Source: Acidobacteriota bacterium (GTDB lineage: Bacteria; Acidobacteriota; Terriglobia; Terriglobales; Acidobacteriaceae). Taken from it: a DNA stretch of 55,399 nucleotides. This document shows, in pieces, positions 45,783 to 53,886 of the stretch (its first letter is position 1; each line of letters starts with the position of its first letter). Where the stretch lies: positions 1-55,399 of the forward strand of contig JABCZL010000025.1 of the NCBI GenBank assembly GCA_013289685.1. Direction: 5' to 3'. Both the position numbers and the translations under genes were made by a program. The notes under the pieces were generated by a model. That model saw only the letters and a list, made by a program, of their open reading frames with translations. It did not search any database and was not told where the DNA came from.

Positions 45783-46976
45783 TCACGCAGCCCTCGTCAC
45801 TTGCGCCAGGCCGTGAGCATCGGCGGCAACACGTAGCTTTTCTGATAAAAGACCGGGCCGCGCCGTCAGCGCCGGAAGAAATTCCGGGTACACCGGCAGG
45901 CGCTGGCGCAAGGCGAATCCCTTGGCCTCGGTGCGCAGGCGCAGCTGCTCCAGGTGCGGCCAGGGCTTTTCCGGATTGATGAAGTCAGGGGTCAGCGGCG
46001 ACACTCCTCCCCAATCGTTGATGCCGGCGTCCACTAAATCATCATAGTCATAGTAAGGTGCGGAGAGGTTGGGCGGAGCCTGAATGTTGACCTTAGGGAG
46101 TAACAAGCGAGCTACCGCCACGGCGCGGAGCATCTCGCCGCGAGTGGGTTCGGGCCAGTTTGCCATGGGGATCGCGGGCTTCACGCGGAAGTTCTGCACG
46201 ATCACTTCCTGGATGTGGCCGTAGCGATCATTCATATCGCGGATCGCGAGCAGCGTGTCGACTCGGTCCTCGAGCGACTCGCCAATGCCGATCAGCAGGC
46301 CCGTGGTAAAGGGGACATTCTGTTTGCCGGCGTCTGCGATGGTGCGCAGGCGTTTGGCCGGGACTTTGTCGGGAGCATTGTCGTGAGCCGCGCCTGAGGC
46401 CAGTAGAGCTGCGTTCGTGGTTTCGAGCATCAGGCCCATGCTGGGGGAGACCGCGGCCAGGCGGGCGATCCATTCGGCGCTGAGCAGGCCGGGATTGGGG
46501 TGGGGCAGCAGAGTGGTCTCGCGCAGTACGAGTTCGCACATGGCTTCGAGATAGTGCAGCGTGGAGTTGTAGCCGAGGTGGCGCAGGGTCTCGCGCATTT
46601 CGGGGAAAAGCAGTTCGGGTTTGTCGCCCAGGCTGAAGAGGGCTTCGGTGCACCCCAGTTTTTCGCCGGCGCGGGCGACTGCTAAAACTTCGTCCGGGGT
46701 CATGGTGTGAGCGCCATGGTCGCCGGGGTCGCGGCGGAAAGTACAGTATCCGCAGTAGTCGCGGCAGAGGTTGGTCAGGGGCAGGAAGACTTTGCGCGAG
46801 TAGGTGATGACTCCTGGCTTGAAGCGCTCTTTGGCGGCGCGGGCGCCGGCCAGCAGTTCGGGGAGATCGTCGTCGGTGCAGCAAATCAGGCGTACGGCGT
46901 CGTCTCGGGAAATAGGTACGGCGGGAGCGATGGAGGTGACGGCCACGTTGAATCGAATGATACAACGGCCGGGCAT
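45783..46976 (-). CDS. cofG: FO synthase subunit 1 (7,8-didemethyl-8-hydroxy-5-deazariboflavin synthase)
   Basis: Radical SAM partner of CofH; 397 residues from the ATG at 46976. Cluster cysteines C71, C75, C78 in LCRDYCGYCTFRR. GCTEALFSLGDKPE, FTTGLLIGIGESLEDRV and YYDYDDLVDAGINDWGG follow the family. A longer frame upstream exists only because it runs antisense through the flavin reductase gene and is not used here. It is the first gene of the F420 series, divergent from that reductase. Confidence 0.94.
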   Translation of the reverse strand: MPGRCIIRFNVAVTSIAPAVPISRDDAVRLICCTDDDLPELLAGARAAKERFKPGVITYSRKVFLPLTNLCRDYCGYCTFRRDPGDHGAHTMTPDEVLAVARAGEKLGCTEALFSLGDKPELLFPEMRETLRHLGYNSTLHYLEAMCELVLRETTLLPHPNPGLLSAEWIARLAAVSPSMGLMLETTNAALLASGAAHDNAPDKVPAKRLRTIADAGKQNVPFTTGLLIGIGESLEDRVDTLLAIRDMNDRYGHIQEVIVQNFRVKPAIPMANWPEPTRGEMLRAVAVARLLLPKVNIQAPPNLSAPYYDYDDLVDAGINDWGGVSPLTPDFINPEKPWPHLEQLRLRTEAKGFALRQRLPVYPEFLPALTARPGLLSEKLRVAADAHGLAQVTRAA

Positions 46977-47009
46977 GGTAATGTAGGCGGTTGCGTGCCG
47001 AACCCGATC

Positions 47010-47089
47010 GTAGAGACGTAGCTTGCTACGTCTCTGCCGCCGGCACACGAACCACGGTGTGAGAGACGTCGCCAGCAACGCCTCTACGA
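47010..47089. repeat. GTAGAGACGT palindromes in the cofG/flavin reductase promoter region
   Basis: GTAGAGACGTAGC/GCTACGTCTCT at about 47010-47035, then a half-inverted copy ending AACGCCTCTACG at 47088. This leaves two bases before the flavin reductase ATG. The element occupies most of the 114-base divergent promoter gap. Confidence 0.8.
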
Positions 47090-47090
47090 T

Positions 47091-47591
47091 ATGAGCTTGA
47101 ACCCTACCGAATTTCGCAAAGCGATGGGATGTTTCGCCACCGGGGTGACGATCATCACCGTGGACCTCGATGGTGAAGTCCACGGCATGACCGCCAACGC
47201 GTTCGCCTCGGTGTCGCTCGATCCCATGCTGGTGCTGGTGTGCGTGGATCACAGCACGCGTACGCACTCCCATCTGCACGCCAAGAAACGATTCGGGATT
47301 AACGTCTTGAGCGAAGGCCAGCGGGCGCTCTCGGAGTATTACGCGCGCGCCGAGCGTGACCATGAGCACGCAGAAACCGAGGCCGGGGCGCGCTTCGACC
47401 GGACCGAGCGTGGGACTCCGATGCTGCACGGGTCGCTGGCGTTCCTGGAGTGCCGCTTGCACTCGGCAGAAGTGGCCGGGGACCACACCATCTTTATCGC
47501 CGAGGTCGAGGACGTGGTGGTGCGGGAGGGAGAGCCGCTGCTGTTTTTTCGGGGGAAGTATCGGAAAGTGGGGGAAGAAGTGGGGAAGTAG
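47091..47591 (+). CDS. Flavin reductase family protein
   Basis: A 166-residue split-barrel flavin reductase-like protein. KAMGCFATGVTIITV, GMTANAFASVSLDPMLVLV and FGINVLSEGQRALS are the family hallmarks. GDHTIFIAEVEDV is near the end. It is divergent from cofG, from which its ATG is 115 bases away, and a regulatory or functional link to F420/flavin is plausible but unproven. No leader RBS is evident because repeat DNA abuts the start. Confidence 0.88.
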   Translation: MSLNPTEFRKAMGCFATGVTIITVDLDGEVHGMTANAFASVSLDPMLVLVCVDHSTRTHSHLHAKKRFGINVLSEGQRALSEYYARAERDHEHAETEAGARFDRTERGTPMLHGSLAFLECRLHSAEVAGDHTIFIAEVEDVVVREGEPLLFFRGKYRKVGEEVGK

Positions 47592-47615
47592 GATCAGATC
47601 TTCGGGTTGATACCC

Positions 47616-47903
47616 ATGCGTGACATCGAAAAAATCATCCAGCGCTTCCGCGAACTGTATCCCGGGGTGGAAGTGAGTCAACTCAAAGTGCGACACCCTG
47701 GTGCCGATGATGATGGGTTGTGGTTCTTCAGTCATTGCGAAAGTCCGTTTCAAGTCCAGATTGAGTCATCGAACGGGATGTGCCCGTTCCTGATCGAGAC
47801 GGACGAAAGCGATGCGCGGACTACGACAAATACGGTTGACAAAACTGTTCTGGCGCTTACGGCTCTACTCCATTTATCCAAAACCGAGAGCACGGGCGGA
47901 TGA
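47616..47903 (+). CDS. Small protein of unknown function
   Basis: A 95-residue soluble protein (MRDIEKIIQRFRELYPGVEV, then DGLWFFSHCESPFQVQIESS). It starts 24 bases after the flavin reductase stop and may be co-transcribed. ATG at 47616 is favoured over TTG at 47607. I do not recognise the family. Coding quality is plausible but the gene is unverified. Confidence 0.6.
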   Translation: MRDIEKIIQRFRELYPGVEVSQLKVRHPGADDDGLWFFSHCESPFQVQIESSNGMCPFLIETDESDARTTTNTVDKTVLALTALLHLSKTESTGG

Positions 47904-47980
47904 GTTGGGTAGGTGTTACTTTTGACCGCCTGAAACATCTAATCTCTGTCGAAATAAATTATTGAAAATGGAGTTGATTC

Positions 47981-48397
47981 ATGACTGAAGATACGGCAGA
48001 AAAGATCACGAAGACTGAAGCCGAGTGGAAGAAGCAGCTTACCGACGAGCAGTACCACGTAACCCGCGAGGCTGGCACCGAGTGTGCGTTCACCGGGAAA
48101 TACTGGAATACGAAAGAACCGGGGATGTATCACTGCGTGTGTTGCGGCTCACCGCTATTCGATTCGCAGACGAAGTTTAATTCGGGGACGGGCTGGCCGA
48201 GTTTTACCAAGCCCGCCGAGGGCGGCGGTGTGGTCGAGCATCGGGATACGCAGTACGGGATGGTGCGAACCGAAGTTCGCTGCGCCAAGTGCGATGCTCA
48301 TCTGGGACATGTGTTTGAGGATGGTCCGGCGCCCACGGGCCTGCGGTATTGCATGAATTCGGCGGCGCTGGATTTGCGGCCGGCGGAGAAGAAGTAA
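47981..48397 (+). CDS. msrB: Peptide-methionine (R)-S-oxide reductase
   Basis: A 138-residue MsrB that reduces methionine-R-sulfoxide. Zinc CxxC pairs in HCVCCGSPLF and RCAKCDAHLGHVF, GTGWPSF, and the catalytic cysteine in RYCMNSAAL are all present. Preceded by GGAG 8-9 bases upstream. Monocistronic as far as seen. Confidence 0.96.
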   Translation: MTEDTAEKITKTEAEWKKQLTDEQYHVTREAGTECAFTGKYWNTKEPGMYHCVCCGSPLFDSQTKFNSGTGWPSFTKPAEGGGVVEHRDTQYGMVRTEVRCAKCDAHLGHVFEDGPAPTGLRYCMNSAALDLRPAEKK

Positions 48398-48594
48398 CCC
48401 GCACTTCTAGCGCTGGCACCTTGCCGGCTGTCGCGAGAGCCTGCCCTGAGCTTGCCGAAGGGGCGTCTCGCCCTAGCTGTGGCTAGCCGAGAGCTTGTCC
48501 TGAGGATGTCGAGGGTTTCTCTAGCCATCGGCGCGGCGGGCGAGGACGCCCACCGGACAGCCGCCGGGACGGCGGCGCTACATAGAAACAACAA

Positions 48595-48625
48595 GGGGCA
48601 CGCGCGAGCGTGCCCCCTCATTTTT
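48595..48625 (-). terminator. Intrinsic terminator, probably for the bactofilin gene
   Basis: GGGGCACGC (48595-48603) pairs with GCGTGCCCC (48608-48616) across a GCGA loop. It is followed by T-rich sequence on both strands (CTCATTTTT on plus, TTGTTGTTT on minus). It lies 23 bases after the bactofilin stop and could act bidirectionally. Confidence 0.7.
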
Positions 48626-48647
48626 CCCCAGACGTTCGTCCGGCCAA

Positions 48648-49136
48648 CTACGCGCTGGCCGAGGCAGCCAGGGCCTTGGGAGCCTCGGCTGGCTTGGACT
48701 GATTCGGCTGCGAGTTCTGCTTGCCTTCGTTGCGGACCTGAATTCGACCCTTGAGCGAAGCGCCGTCTTCGACGCTGATGCGCACGGTGGAGATGTCGCC
48801 CGCGACCGAGCCTTCGGCGCGGATATCGACGCGGTCACTGCACTCGATGTTGCCGTTCACCTTGCCCATGACCACAACTTCTTTGGCCTGGATGCTGGCG
48901 TCGACCTTGCCGTTGCGGCCGATGGTGACGCGGCTCTCGGGCATGGTGATCTTGCCTTCGATGCGGCCGTCGATGTAGAGAGCTTCGGAGCCGCTGATTT
49001 CGCCCTTGATGACCAAAGTGCGGCCGATGGTGGCCTGATCCACGGGAGCGGTCACGGTCTTGACCGGGTTGTAAGCGTTAGGGTTGACAGCCGGCGAGCC
49101 GGCCTTGTTGAACGAGTTCTCCGACGACTGAAGCAT
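48648..49136 (-). CDS. Bactofilin
   Basis: A 162-residue cytoskeletal beta-helix protein. The core contains regular beta-turn strands (TIGRTLVIKGEISGSEALYI; GRIEGKITMPESRVTIGR; VVVMGKVNGNIECSDRVDI; VAGDISTVRISVEDGASLKG), typical of bactofilins, flanked by flexible Asn/Pro-rich ends. ATG at 49136 (MLQSSENSF) is preferred over an upstream start. It probably polymerises near the membrane to organise cell shape or envelope proteins. Confidence 0.92.
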   Translation of the reverse strand: MLQSSENSFNKAGSPAVNPNAYNPVKTVTAPVDQATIGRTLVIKGEISGSEALYIDGRIEGKITMPESRVTIGRNGKVDASIQAKEVVVMGKVNGNIECSDRVDIRAEGSVAGDISTVRISVEDGASLKGRIQVRNEGKQNSQPNQSKPAEAPKALAASASA

Positions 49137-49550
49137 GCGACCTTCCTTGGGTTCCCGCGCGGCGCCTCGCCCTTGGGCCCGTGGCGCCGATTCCATGCGG
49201 TTGGTCTTGAAATTTGTGGCCTGCGGCTGCTGGCCACTTGGCCACCCTGACTATCGCACAGGGGTAAGTGGAGGTGAGAGATTACGGAAGATGGTGTACG
49301 GCTGCGGGGCAGTTTGTCCCGCAGGGAGATCTGAAAATAGCCCGGCGTTTTCAACGCCGGGAGGCAAGGTCATGATAGAACTCGTCCTGGAGGGACGGTT
49401 GAAACTCGAGTTGTTATTCGGGATGGTTTTCAATCGTGCCTACGGCACGGGATTCACAACCGCTGGACGTTACCCGCCAGTGGAACTGGCGGGGCTATTG
49501 TCGTTGGTCCCTCCGGGACAGCTCCACGCGAGTTTGTCGACGGGCTGAAC
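49137..49550. other. Repeat-rich gap between bactofilin and ABC-F genes
   Basis: Holds palindromes CCCGGCGTT/AACGCCGGG (about 49341-49362), GTGCC/GGCAC near 49437 and CGCCAGTGG/ACTGGCGGG near 49480. No gene is supported. Confidence 0.55.
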
Positions 49551-51530
49551 TTAGTCGGAGCCCTGCAGGGCTCCCGACATGTCTTCCCATTCCTTGATCA
49601 GCGTGGCATGGCTGGCCTTGTGTTGTTCGAGTTCCTGGGATTGGCGCTGGCTTTCGTCGGCGCTGACGAAGTTCTGTAACTCCGTTTCCAGGCGCGCAAT
49701 GGTGTCCTCGGCGCGGCTGATTTTTTCTTCCAGCTCGTGGACGCGGTCTTCCATTTGCTTGCGCTTGATTGGGTTCAGGCGCTTCCTGGCTTCGGCGGTT
49801 TCACCATCTCCGTTCACGGGTGTGGCAACTTTGGAGGGCTTCGGGGCTGGCTCGTTTCGAGGAGCCTTCGTTCCGGGAACATCATCCAGCGTGGGTGCCA
49901 CGTGCTGGCCCCCCTGCTTGCGCCAGAGATAGTCTTCGTAGTTGCCGGGGAAGACTTCGACCTTGCCGCCGCCGACTTCGAAGACGCGCGTCGCCAGCTT
50001 GTCGATGAAATAGCGGTCGTGCGAAACGAAGACGACGGTGCCTGTGTATTTCACCAGCGCATCGAGCAGGACATCTTTGGCGCGCAGGTCGAGGTGGTTC
50101 GTCGGCTCGTCGAGCAGTAGAAAGTTTGCGGGATGCAGGAGCAGCCGCAGCAGGGCATAACGTCCGCGCTCGCCGCCCGAAAGCACGCCGATCTTCTTAA
50201 AGACATCGTCTTCCGAAAAAAGAAAACAGCCGAGCAGGCTGCGCAGTTCGGTCTCGCCGCGGCCGGGCGATGCATCTCCGAGATCGTCGAGAATGCGGGC
50301 GTCGGGATCGAGCTCTTTATATTGGTCCTGCGCGAAATAATCAGCTGCAACGTTGTGGCCAAGACTGTATTCGCCGCGCGTAACTTTTTCGGTTCCGGCA
50401 AGCAGTTTGATCAGCGTCGATTTACCTGCGCCGTTCACGCCGACCAGGGCGATGCGATCTCCCCGCTCGATCATGAAGTCTACGTTGCGGAAAACTTCTT
50501 TGTCTACGCTCCCGTTTTTCCCCGGATAGGTCTTAGCCACGTTTAGGAACTCGGCCACGATCCGGCCGCTGGGCTTCGGCTGCGGGAACGAAAAGTGGAT
50601 CGTCTTTTCTTCCGGAGGAATCTCGATGCGCTCGATCTTTTCCAGTTCCTTGATGCGGCTCTGCACCTGCTTGGCCTTGGTCGCCTGGTAGCGGAAGCGG
50701 TTGATGAAGACTTCCAGTTGCTCGATGCGGTCGCGCTGGTTGCGGTAGGCGGCCTGCAATTGCTCGTTGCGCTGCGTCTTCTGCGCGAGGAATTTGTCGT
50801 AGTTGCCGGTGTAGAACCAGAACCGCTTGTTCCAGATTTCGGCGATCTTGTTGACCGTGACATCGAGAAAATAGCGATCGTGCGAGATCAGCACGAACGC
50901 ATGCGGATAATTCTGCAGATATTCTTCCAGCCAGTTACGGGCTTCGAGGTCGAGATGGTTGGTCGGTTCGTCGAGTAATAAGAGGTTGGGTTGCTGCAGA
51001 AGAAGCTTGGCCAGCGCGAGCCGCATCTTCCAGCCGCCGGAAAATTCGTCGGTCAGGCGCGGCCAGTCTTCCTTACTAAACCCCAACCCCATCAGGACTC
51101 TGCCCACTTCCGACTCGATCGAGTAGCCGTCGCGGGTGCGGAATTCATGCTCCACGCGGTGGTAGCGATCGGCTACGGCGGAGTATTCCGCGCTGGTGTG
51201 GTCGAGTTCCGCCATGCTGTGAGTCAGCGATTCCAGTTCCGTTTCCATGGCGCGCAGATCGTCGAACACCGACATGCACTCGGCGAAAACGCTGCGGCCC
51301 GAAAGCGTGAGGCCGTCCTGGGGAAGATATCCGGCAGAAGTTCCCTTGGCGACGACGAGCGAGCCGTAGTCGAACGTGTCCATGCCGGCGAGGACCTTCA
51401 TAAGCGTGGACTTGCCCGTACCGTTGCCGCCGACCAGGCCGATGCGGTCGCGAGGCGTGATGAGCCAATCTGCGTTTTCGAAGAGGAGTTTGTGGCCGAA
51501 ACGTTTTCCGGCGCCGGAAAGCTGAATCAT
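49551..51530 (-). CDS. ABC-F family ATPase (Uup/YheS-like)
   Basis: A 659-residue soluble protein with two ABC domains. Domain 1: Walker A GGNGTGKSTL near residue 35, signature DEFSGGWKMRL, Walker B LLLLDEPTNHLD. Domain 2: GVNGAGKSTLIKLL, LSGGERGRYALL, LLLDEPTNHLDLR. A charged inter-domain linker and a C-terminal coiled coil (about residues 585-655) are Uup-like. ABC-F proteins act on the ribosome; the subgroup is not settled and resistance is not implied. No transmembrane partner. Confidence 0.93.
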   Translation of the reverse strand: MIQLSGAGKRFGHKLLFENADWLITPRDRIGLVGGNGTGKSTLMKVLAGMDTFDYGSLVVAKGTSAGYLPQDGLTLSGRSVFAECMSVFDDLRAMETELESLTHSMAELDHTSAEYSAVADRYHRVEHEFRTRDGYSIESEVGRVLMGLGFSKEDWPRLTDEFSGGWKMRLALAKLLLQQPNLLLLDEPTNHLDLEARNWLEEYLQNYPHAFVLISHDRYFLDVTVNKIAEIWNKRFWFYTGNYDKFLAQKTQRNEQLQAAYRNQRDRIEQLEVFINRFRYQATKAKQVQSRIKELEKIERIEIPPEEKTIHFSFPQPKPSGRIVAEFLNVAKTYPGKNGSVDKEVFRNVDFMIERGDRIALVGVNGAGKSTLIKLLAGTEKVTRGEYSLGHNVAADYFAQDQYKELDPDARILDDLGDASPGRGETELRSLLGCFLFSEDDVFKKIGVLSGGERGRYALLRLLLHPANFLLLDEPTNHLDLRAKDVLLDALVKYTGTVVFVSHDRYFIDKLATRVFEVGGGKVEVFPGNYEDYLWRKQGGQHVAPTLDDVPGTKAPRNEPAPKPSKVATPVNGDGETAEARKRLNPIKRKQMEDRVHELEEKISRAEDTIARLETELQNFVSADESQRQSQELEQHKASHATLIKEWEDMSGALQGSD

Positions 51531-51657
51531 ATTTCGTTGAGAGCGTGGCTGGAGTTATCGTCTCATAAAACCAGTTGCCAGCGCCCAGTTAGCAGACGAA
51601 CAAAAACTTAACCACAGAGGACGCGGAGGACACGGACGTTAAATAGAAAAAACAGCC

Positions 51658-52209
51658 TTACGGCCAGACTACGTTCGCGATGGGATCTTTGGAGGCAGCG
51701 GCAGGGCGGGCGTTGCGGGGGCCGGGATAGGCTCCCCAGAGCTCGTGGTGGAACTGGATGCGTTCGAGCGCGCGGTCGATCACGGCTTCGAGTTCGTGAA
51801 GATATTTGACCTCGCGGCCTTTGGCCAGGCGGCGCTTGGCTTCTTCCGGAGTGAACCACGTGGGATGACGATTGCCTTCGTCGGGGCGGCGCATCTGGTG
51901 GATCTCCATCAGGAAGGCTTTGACCACGAATTCCTGCACGCCGCCGGGCTGCCAGAACACGCCCTTGGAGTGAATGTAAAGATGGAAGTGTCGCGGCTCA
52001 ATCGTGCCCAGCGCGCCGGCTTCTTCTGCGGCCTCGCGCTCGGCGGCCTGGCTGTGCGACAGGCGGGCGTCGGTGGACCCCTTAGGGAAAGTCCACTTGT
52101 TGCCTCCGTTGGTATTAACCAGAAGGAACTCAATGGCCGTGCCGCGTCTGCGATAACAGATCGCAGCCACCTGCAGCGGCAAGGACTTCGCAACGCGGGC
52201 TGACCCCAT
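51658..52209 (-). CDS. NUDIX hydrolase
   Basis: A 183-residue protein. The Nudix box is seen in GSTDARLSHSQAAEREAAEE with the invariant REAAEEAG intact, and upstream LLVNTNGGNKWTFPKGS fits the family. WFTPEEAKRRLAKGREV is in the C-terminal part. The start is fixed by AGGAGG before the ATG at 52209. Substrate unknown; a diphosphoinositol/Ap4A-type hydrolase is possible. Confidence 0.9.
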   Translation of the reverse strand: MGSARVAKSLPLQVAAICYRRRGTAIEFLLVNTNGGNKWTFPKGSTDARLSHSQAAEREAAEEAGALGTIEPRHFHLYIHSKGVFWQPGGVQEFVVKAFLMEIHQMRRPDEGNRHPTWFTPEEAKRRLAKGREVKYLHELEAVIDRALERIQFHHELWGAYPGPRNARPAAASKDPIANVVWP

Positions 52210-52268
52210 GAGCGCCCTCCTGAGAACTTAAGACAAGGTTACATGAAAGATATTTCACTAGTATTAAA

Positions 52269-52323
52269 GTGCAACAAAAATTGTGCACCCAGGAGGGTTA
52301 CGAAAGGGTTACGTACCCTTTCG
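52269..52323. promoter_or_regulatory. Operator-like palindromes upstream of the NUDIX gene
   Basis: CGAAAGGG/CCCTTTCG with a TTACGTA loop (52301-52323), and an imperfect GTGCA/TGCAC repeat (52269-52288) next to AT-rich sequence. A minus-strand TTGCAC with TATCTT 16 bases downstream could be the NUDIX promoter. Confidence 0.35.
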
Positions 52324-52357
52324 GGAATCAGCACATCTTCGCAACGCCAGCGCAAGC

Positions 52358-52426
52358 GTGGAAGAGCGGCCCTTCCTTTAGGGCCGCGTAAGGAACCCAC
52401 CTCATCTAGGGCTTCAGCCCCTATGG
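52358..52426. repeat. GTGGAAGAGCGGCCC dispersed repeat (third copy)
   Basis: Same architecture as 149-212 and 13520-13586: GTGGAAGAGCGGCCC, a GGGCCGCG arm and a second stem around GGGCTTCAGCCCC. It ends 35 bases before the SDR stop codon. Confidence 0.8.
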
Positions 52427-52460
52427 TCGCCCCGTCGTAAGCGACGGTTTCAACAGCCCG

Positions 52461-53150
52461 CTACAGTCCTGCGCCATAGACCGGAATCGTCGCCCCAGTC
52501 ACGTCCCTTCCTGCATCCCCGGCGAGCCACACGATCAGGCTCGCGACCGACGCGGGCTGCACCCACTGCGACGTGTCCGCTCCCGGCATGTCTTTGCGGT
52601 TGGCGGGAGTGTCCATCGTGCCGGGCAAAATGACGTTGGCGGTGATGCCGGCGTCTTTGTTTTCGAGGGCGACCGTGCGGATCAGCGACACCAGCGCCGC
52701 TTTCGACGCGCTGTAGGCGCCAACGGTCGCGCCGGGAGCTTCGGCGGCGCGGCTGCCGATGGCCATGATGCGTCCCGCTCCCGCGTTGCGCATGTGCGGG
52801 ATGACCGCTCGCAGGATGTGGAACGCGCTGTTGACGTTCATATCGAACATGCGCTGGAAAGTGGCGTCGTCGGTGTCGGCCACGGTTTGGCCTCCGGCAA
52901 AGCCGCCGACAAGATGGGCCAGGACGTCGATTTTTCCGAAGCGGGCGATGACCGAGTCGGTTGCCTTCTTCGCGGCGTCGAGACTGTCGAGCGCGGCAGG
53001 GAGCGCCGTGAACTTCGGGTGGTCGAAGTCCGATTGCCGGATTTTAGGCGAGAGTCCAACGACGGCGAAACCGGCATCCAGCAGGGTTTTCGTGACGTGC
53101 GTTCCGAGGCCGCCGCTGGCTCCGGTGACAAGGGCAATTTTTTCTGGCAT
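52461..53150 (-). CDS. Short-chain dehydrogenase/reductase
   Basis: A 229-residue classical SDR. Cofactor motif TGASGGLG at residues 9-17, the Ser and YSASK catalytic motif in AIGSRAAEAPGATVGAYSASK (read as AIGSRAAEAPG then YSASK), and the later NVILPGTMDTPANRKD. Substrate unknown. No partner genes. Confidence 0.92.
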   Translation of the reverse strand: MPEKIALVTGASGGLGTHVTKTLLDAGFAVVGLSPKIRQSDFDHPKFTALPAALDSLDAAKKATDSVIARFGKIDVLAHLVGGFAGGQTVADTDDATFQRMFDMNVNSAFHILRAVIPHMRNAGAGRIMAIGSRAAEAPGATVGAYSASKAALVSLIRTVALENKDAGITANVILPGTMDTPANRKDMPGADTSQWVQPASVASLIVWLAGDAGRDVTGATIPVYGAGL

Positions 53151-53226
53151 AGGTCGGGCTCCCTACTGGAACTCATGATAAACGCCTTGAGTCACAAATT
53201 GTGGGCGATGAGGCGATGTAACGGCC

Positions 53227-53763
53227 TTACTCGTAAAGAGCTTTCTCAAGAGCGGAGAACTCATCTCGATTCAACTCCACGTGAGTGGTATGAAGCTTCT
53301 TTCCATCTCGCAGTGAGAAGTAAGAGTACGTGTTCGCCGCATCACAACAGCCGACCTTCGTCACTTCATAAACCTGACCGAGCGTCTGTCCACGCTCACC
53401 AGCTTCTTCAAAGCTCCACTTAACCGCTTTACCTTCGAGCGCTTCTACCTTAACCGTCGAGCTATCGCCCTCGATTCCATCTTCCCGATCAATCACGAAT
53501 GATTCACGCAATACCAGGGCCTCGCGCACAGACCCATGCCTAGTCCAGAGGTCGACAATGCTGAATCGCTTGTTCCGCGTGATGAAATGCAGATCTTTTC
53601 CCTTCTCTCGAATCTCGTAACTAGAGACTGCAGAACCGCGATCCGAAGGAACACTAATCCCAACGACACCTTCGAGGATCACGAACTCTGCAACAAGAAT
53701 AATTGGGAGGATGACGACAAAAATGAATACTGGCTTTCTTATGACTTCTCTAAACCCTGACAT
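53227..53763 (-). CDS. Membrane-anchored protein of unknown function
   Basis: A 178-residue protein with one N-terminal membrane helix (VFIFVVILPIILVAEFVIL, residues 12-30) and a soluble domain outside (GKDLHFITRNKRFSIVDLW; QVYEVTKVGCCDAANTYSYF). Family not recognised. Slightly lower GC than neighbours. It lies between the SDR and symporter genes, all on the minus strand. Confidence 0.7.
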   Translation of the reverse strand: MSGFREVIRKPVFIFVVILPIILVAEFVILEGVVGISVPSDRGSAVSSYEIREKGKDLHFITRNKRFSIVDLWTRHGSVREALVLRESFVIDREDGIEGDSSTVKVEALEGKAVKWSFEEAGERGQTLGQVYEVTKVGCCDAANTYSYFSLRDGKKLHTTHVELNRDEFSALEKALYE

Positions 53764-53886
53764 GGCTTGATCCCTCGAAGCCGAATGTACGGCACAGACA
53801 CCGTTTTCTCAATACCAGTTGGCAACAGGCGATTGCGATACCTATCCTGGACATTCCGCACCTCACCCTGCGAATTGGGAGAAATC

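Noticed and set aside
46977..47753. N-terminal extension of cofG to a 656-residue frame
   Set aside because: It runs antisense through the well-supported flavin reductase gene; CofG family length fits the ATG at 46976.
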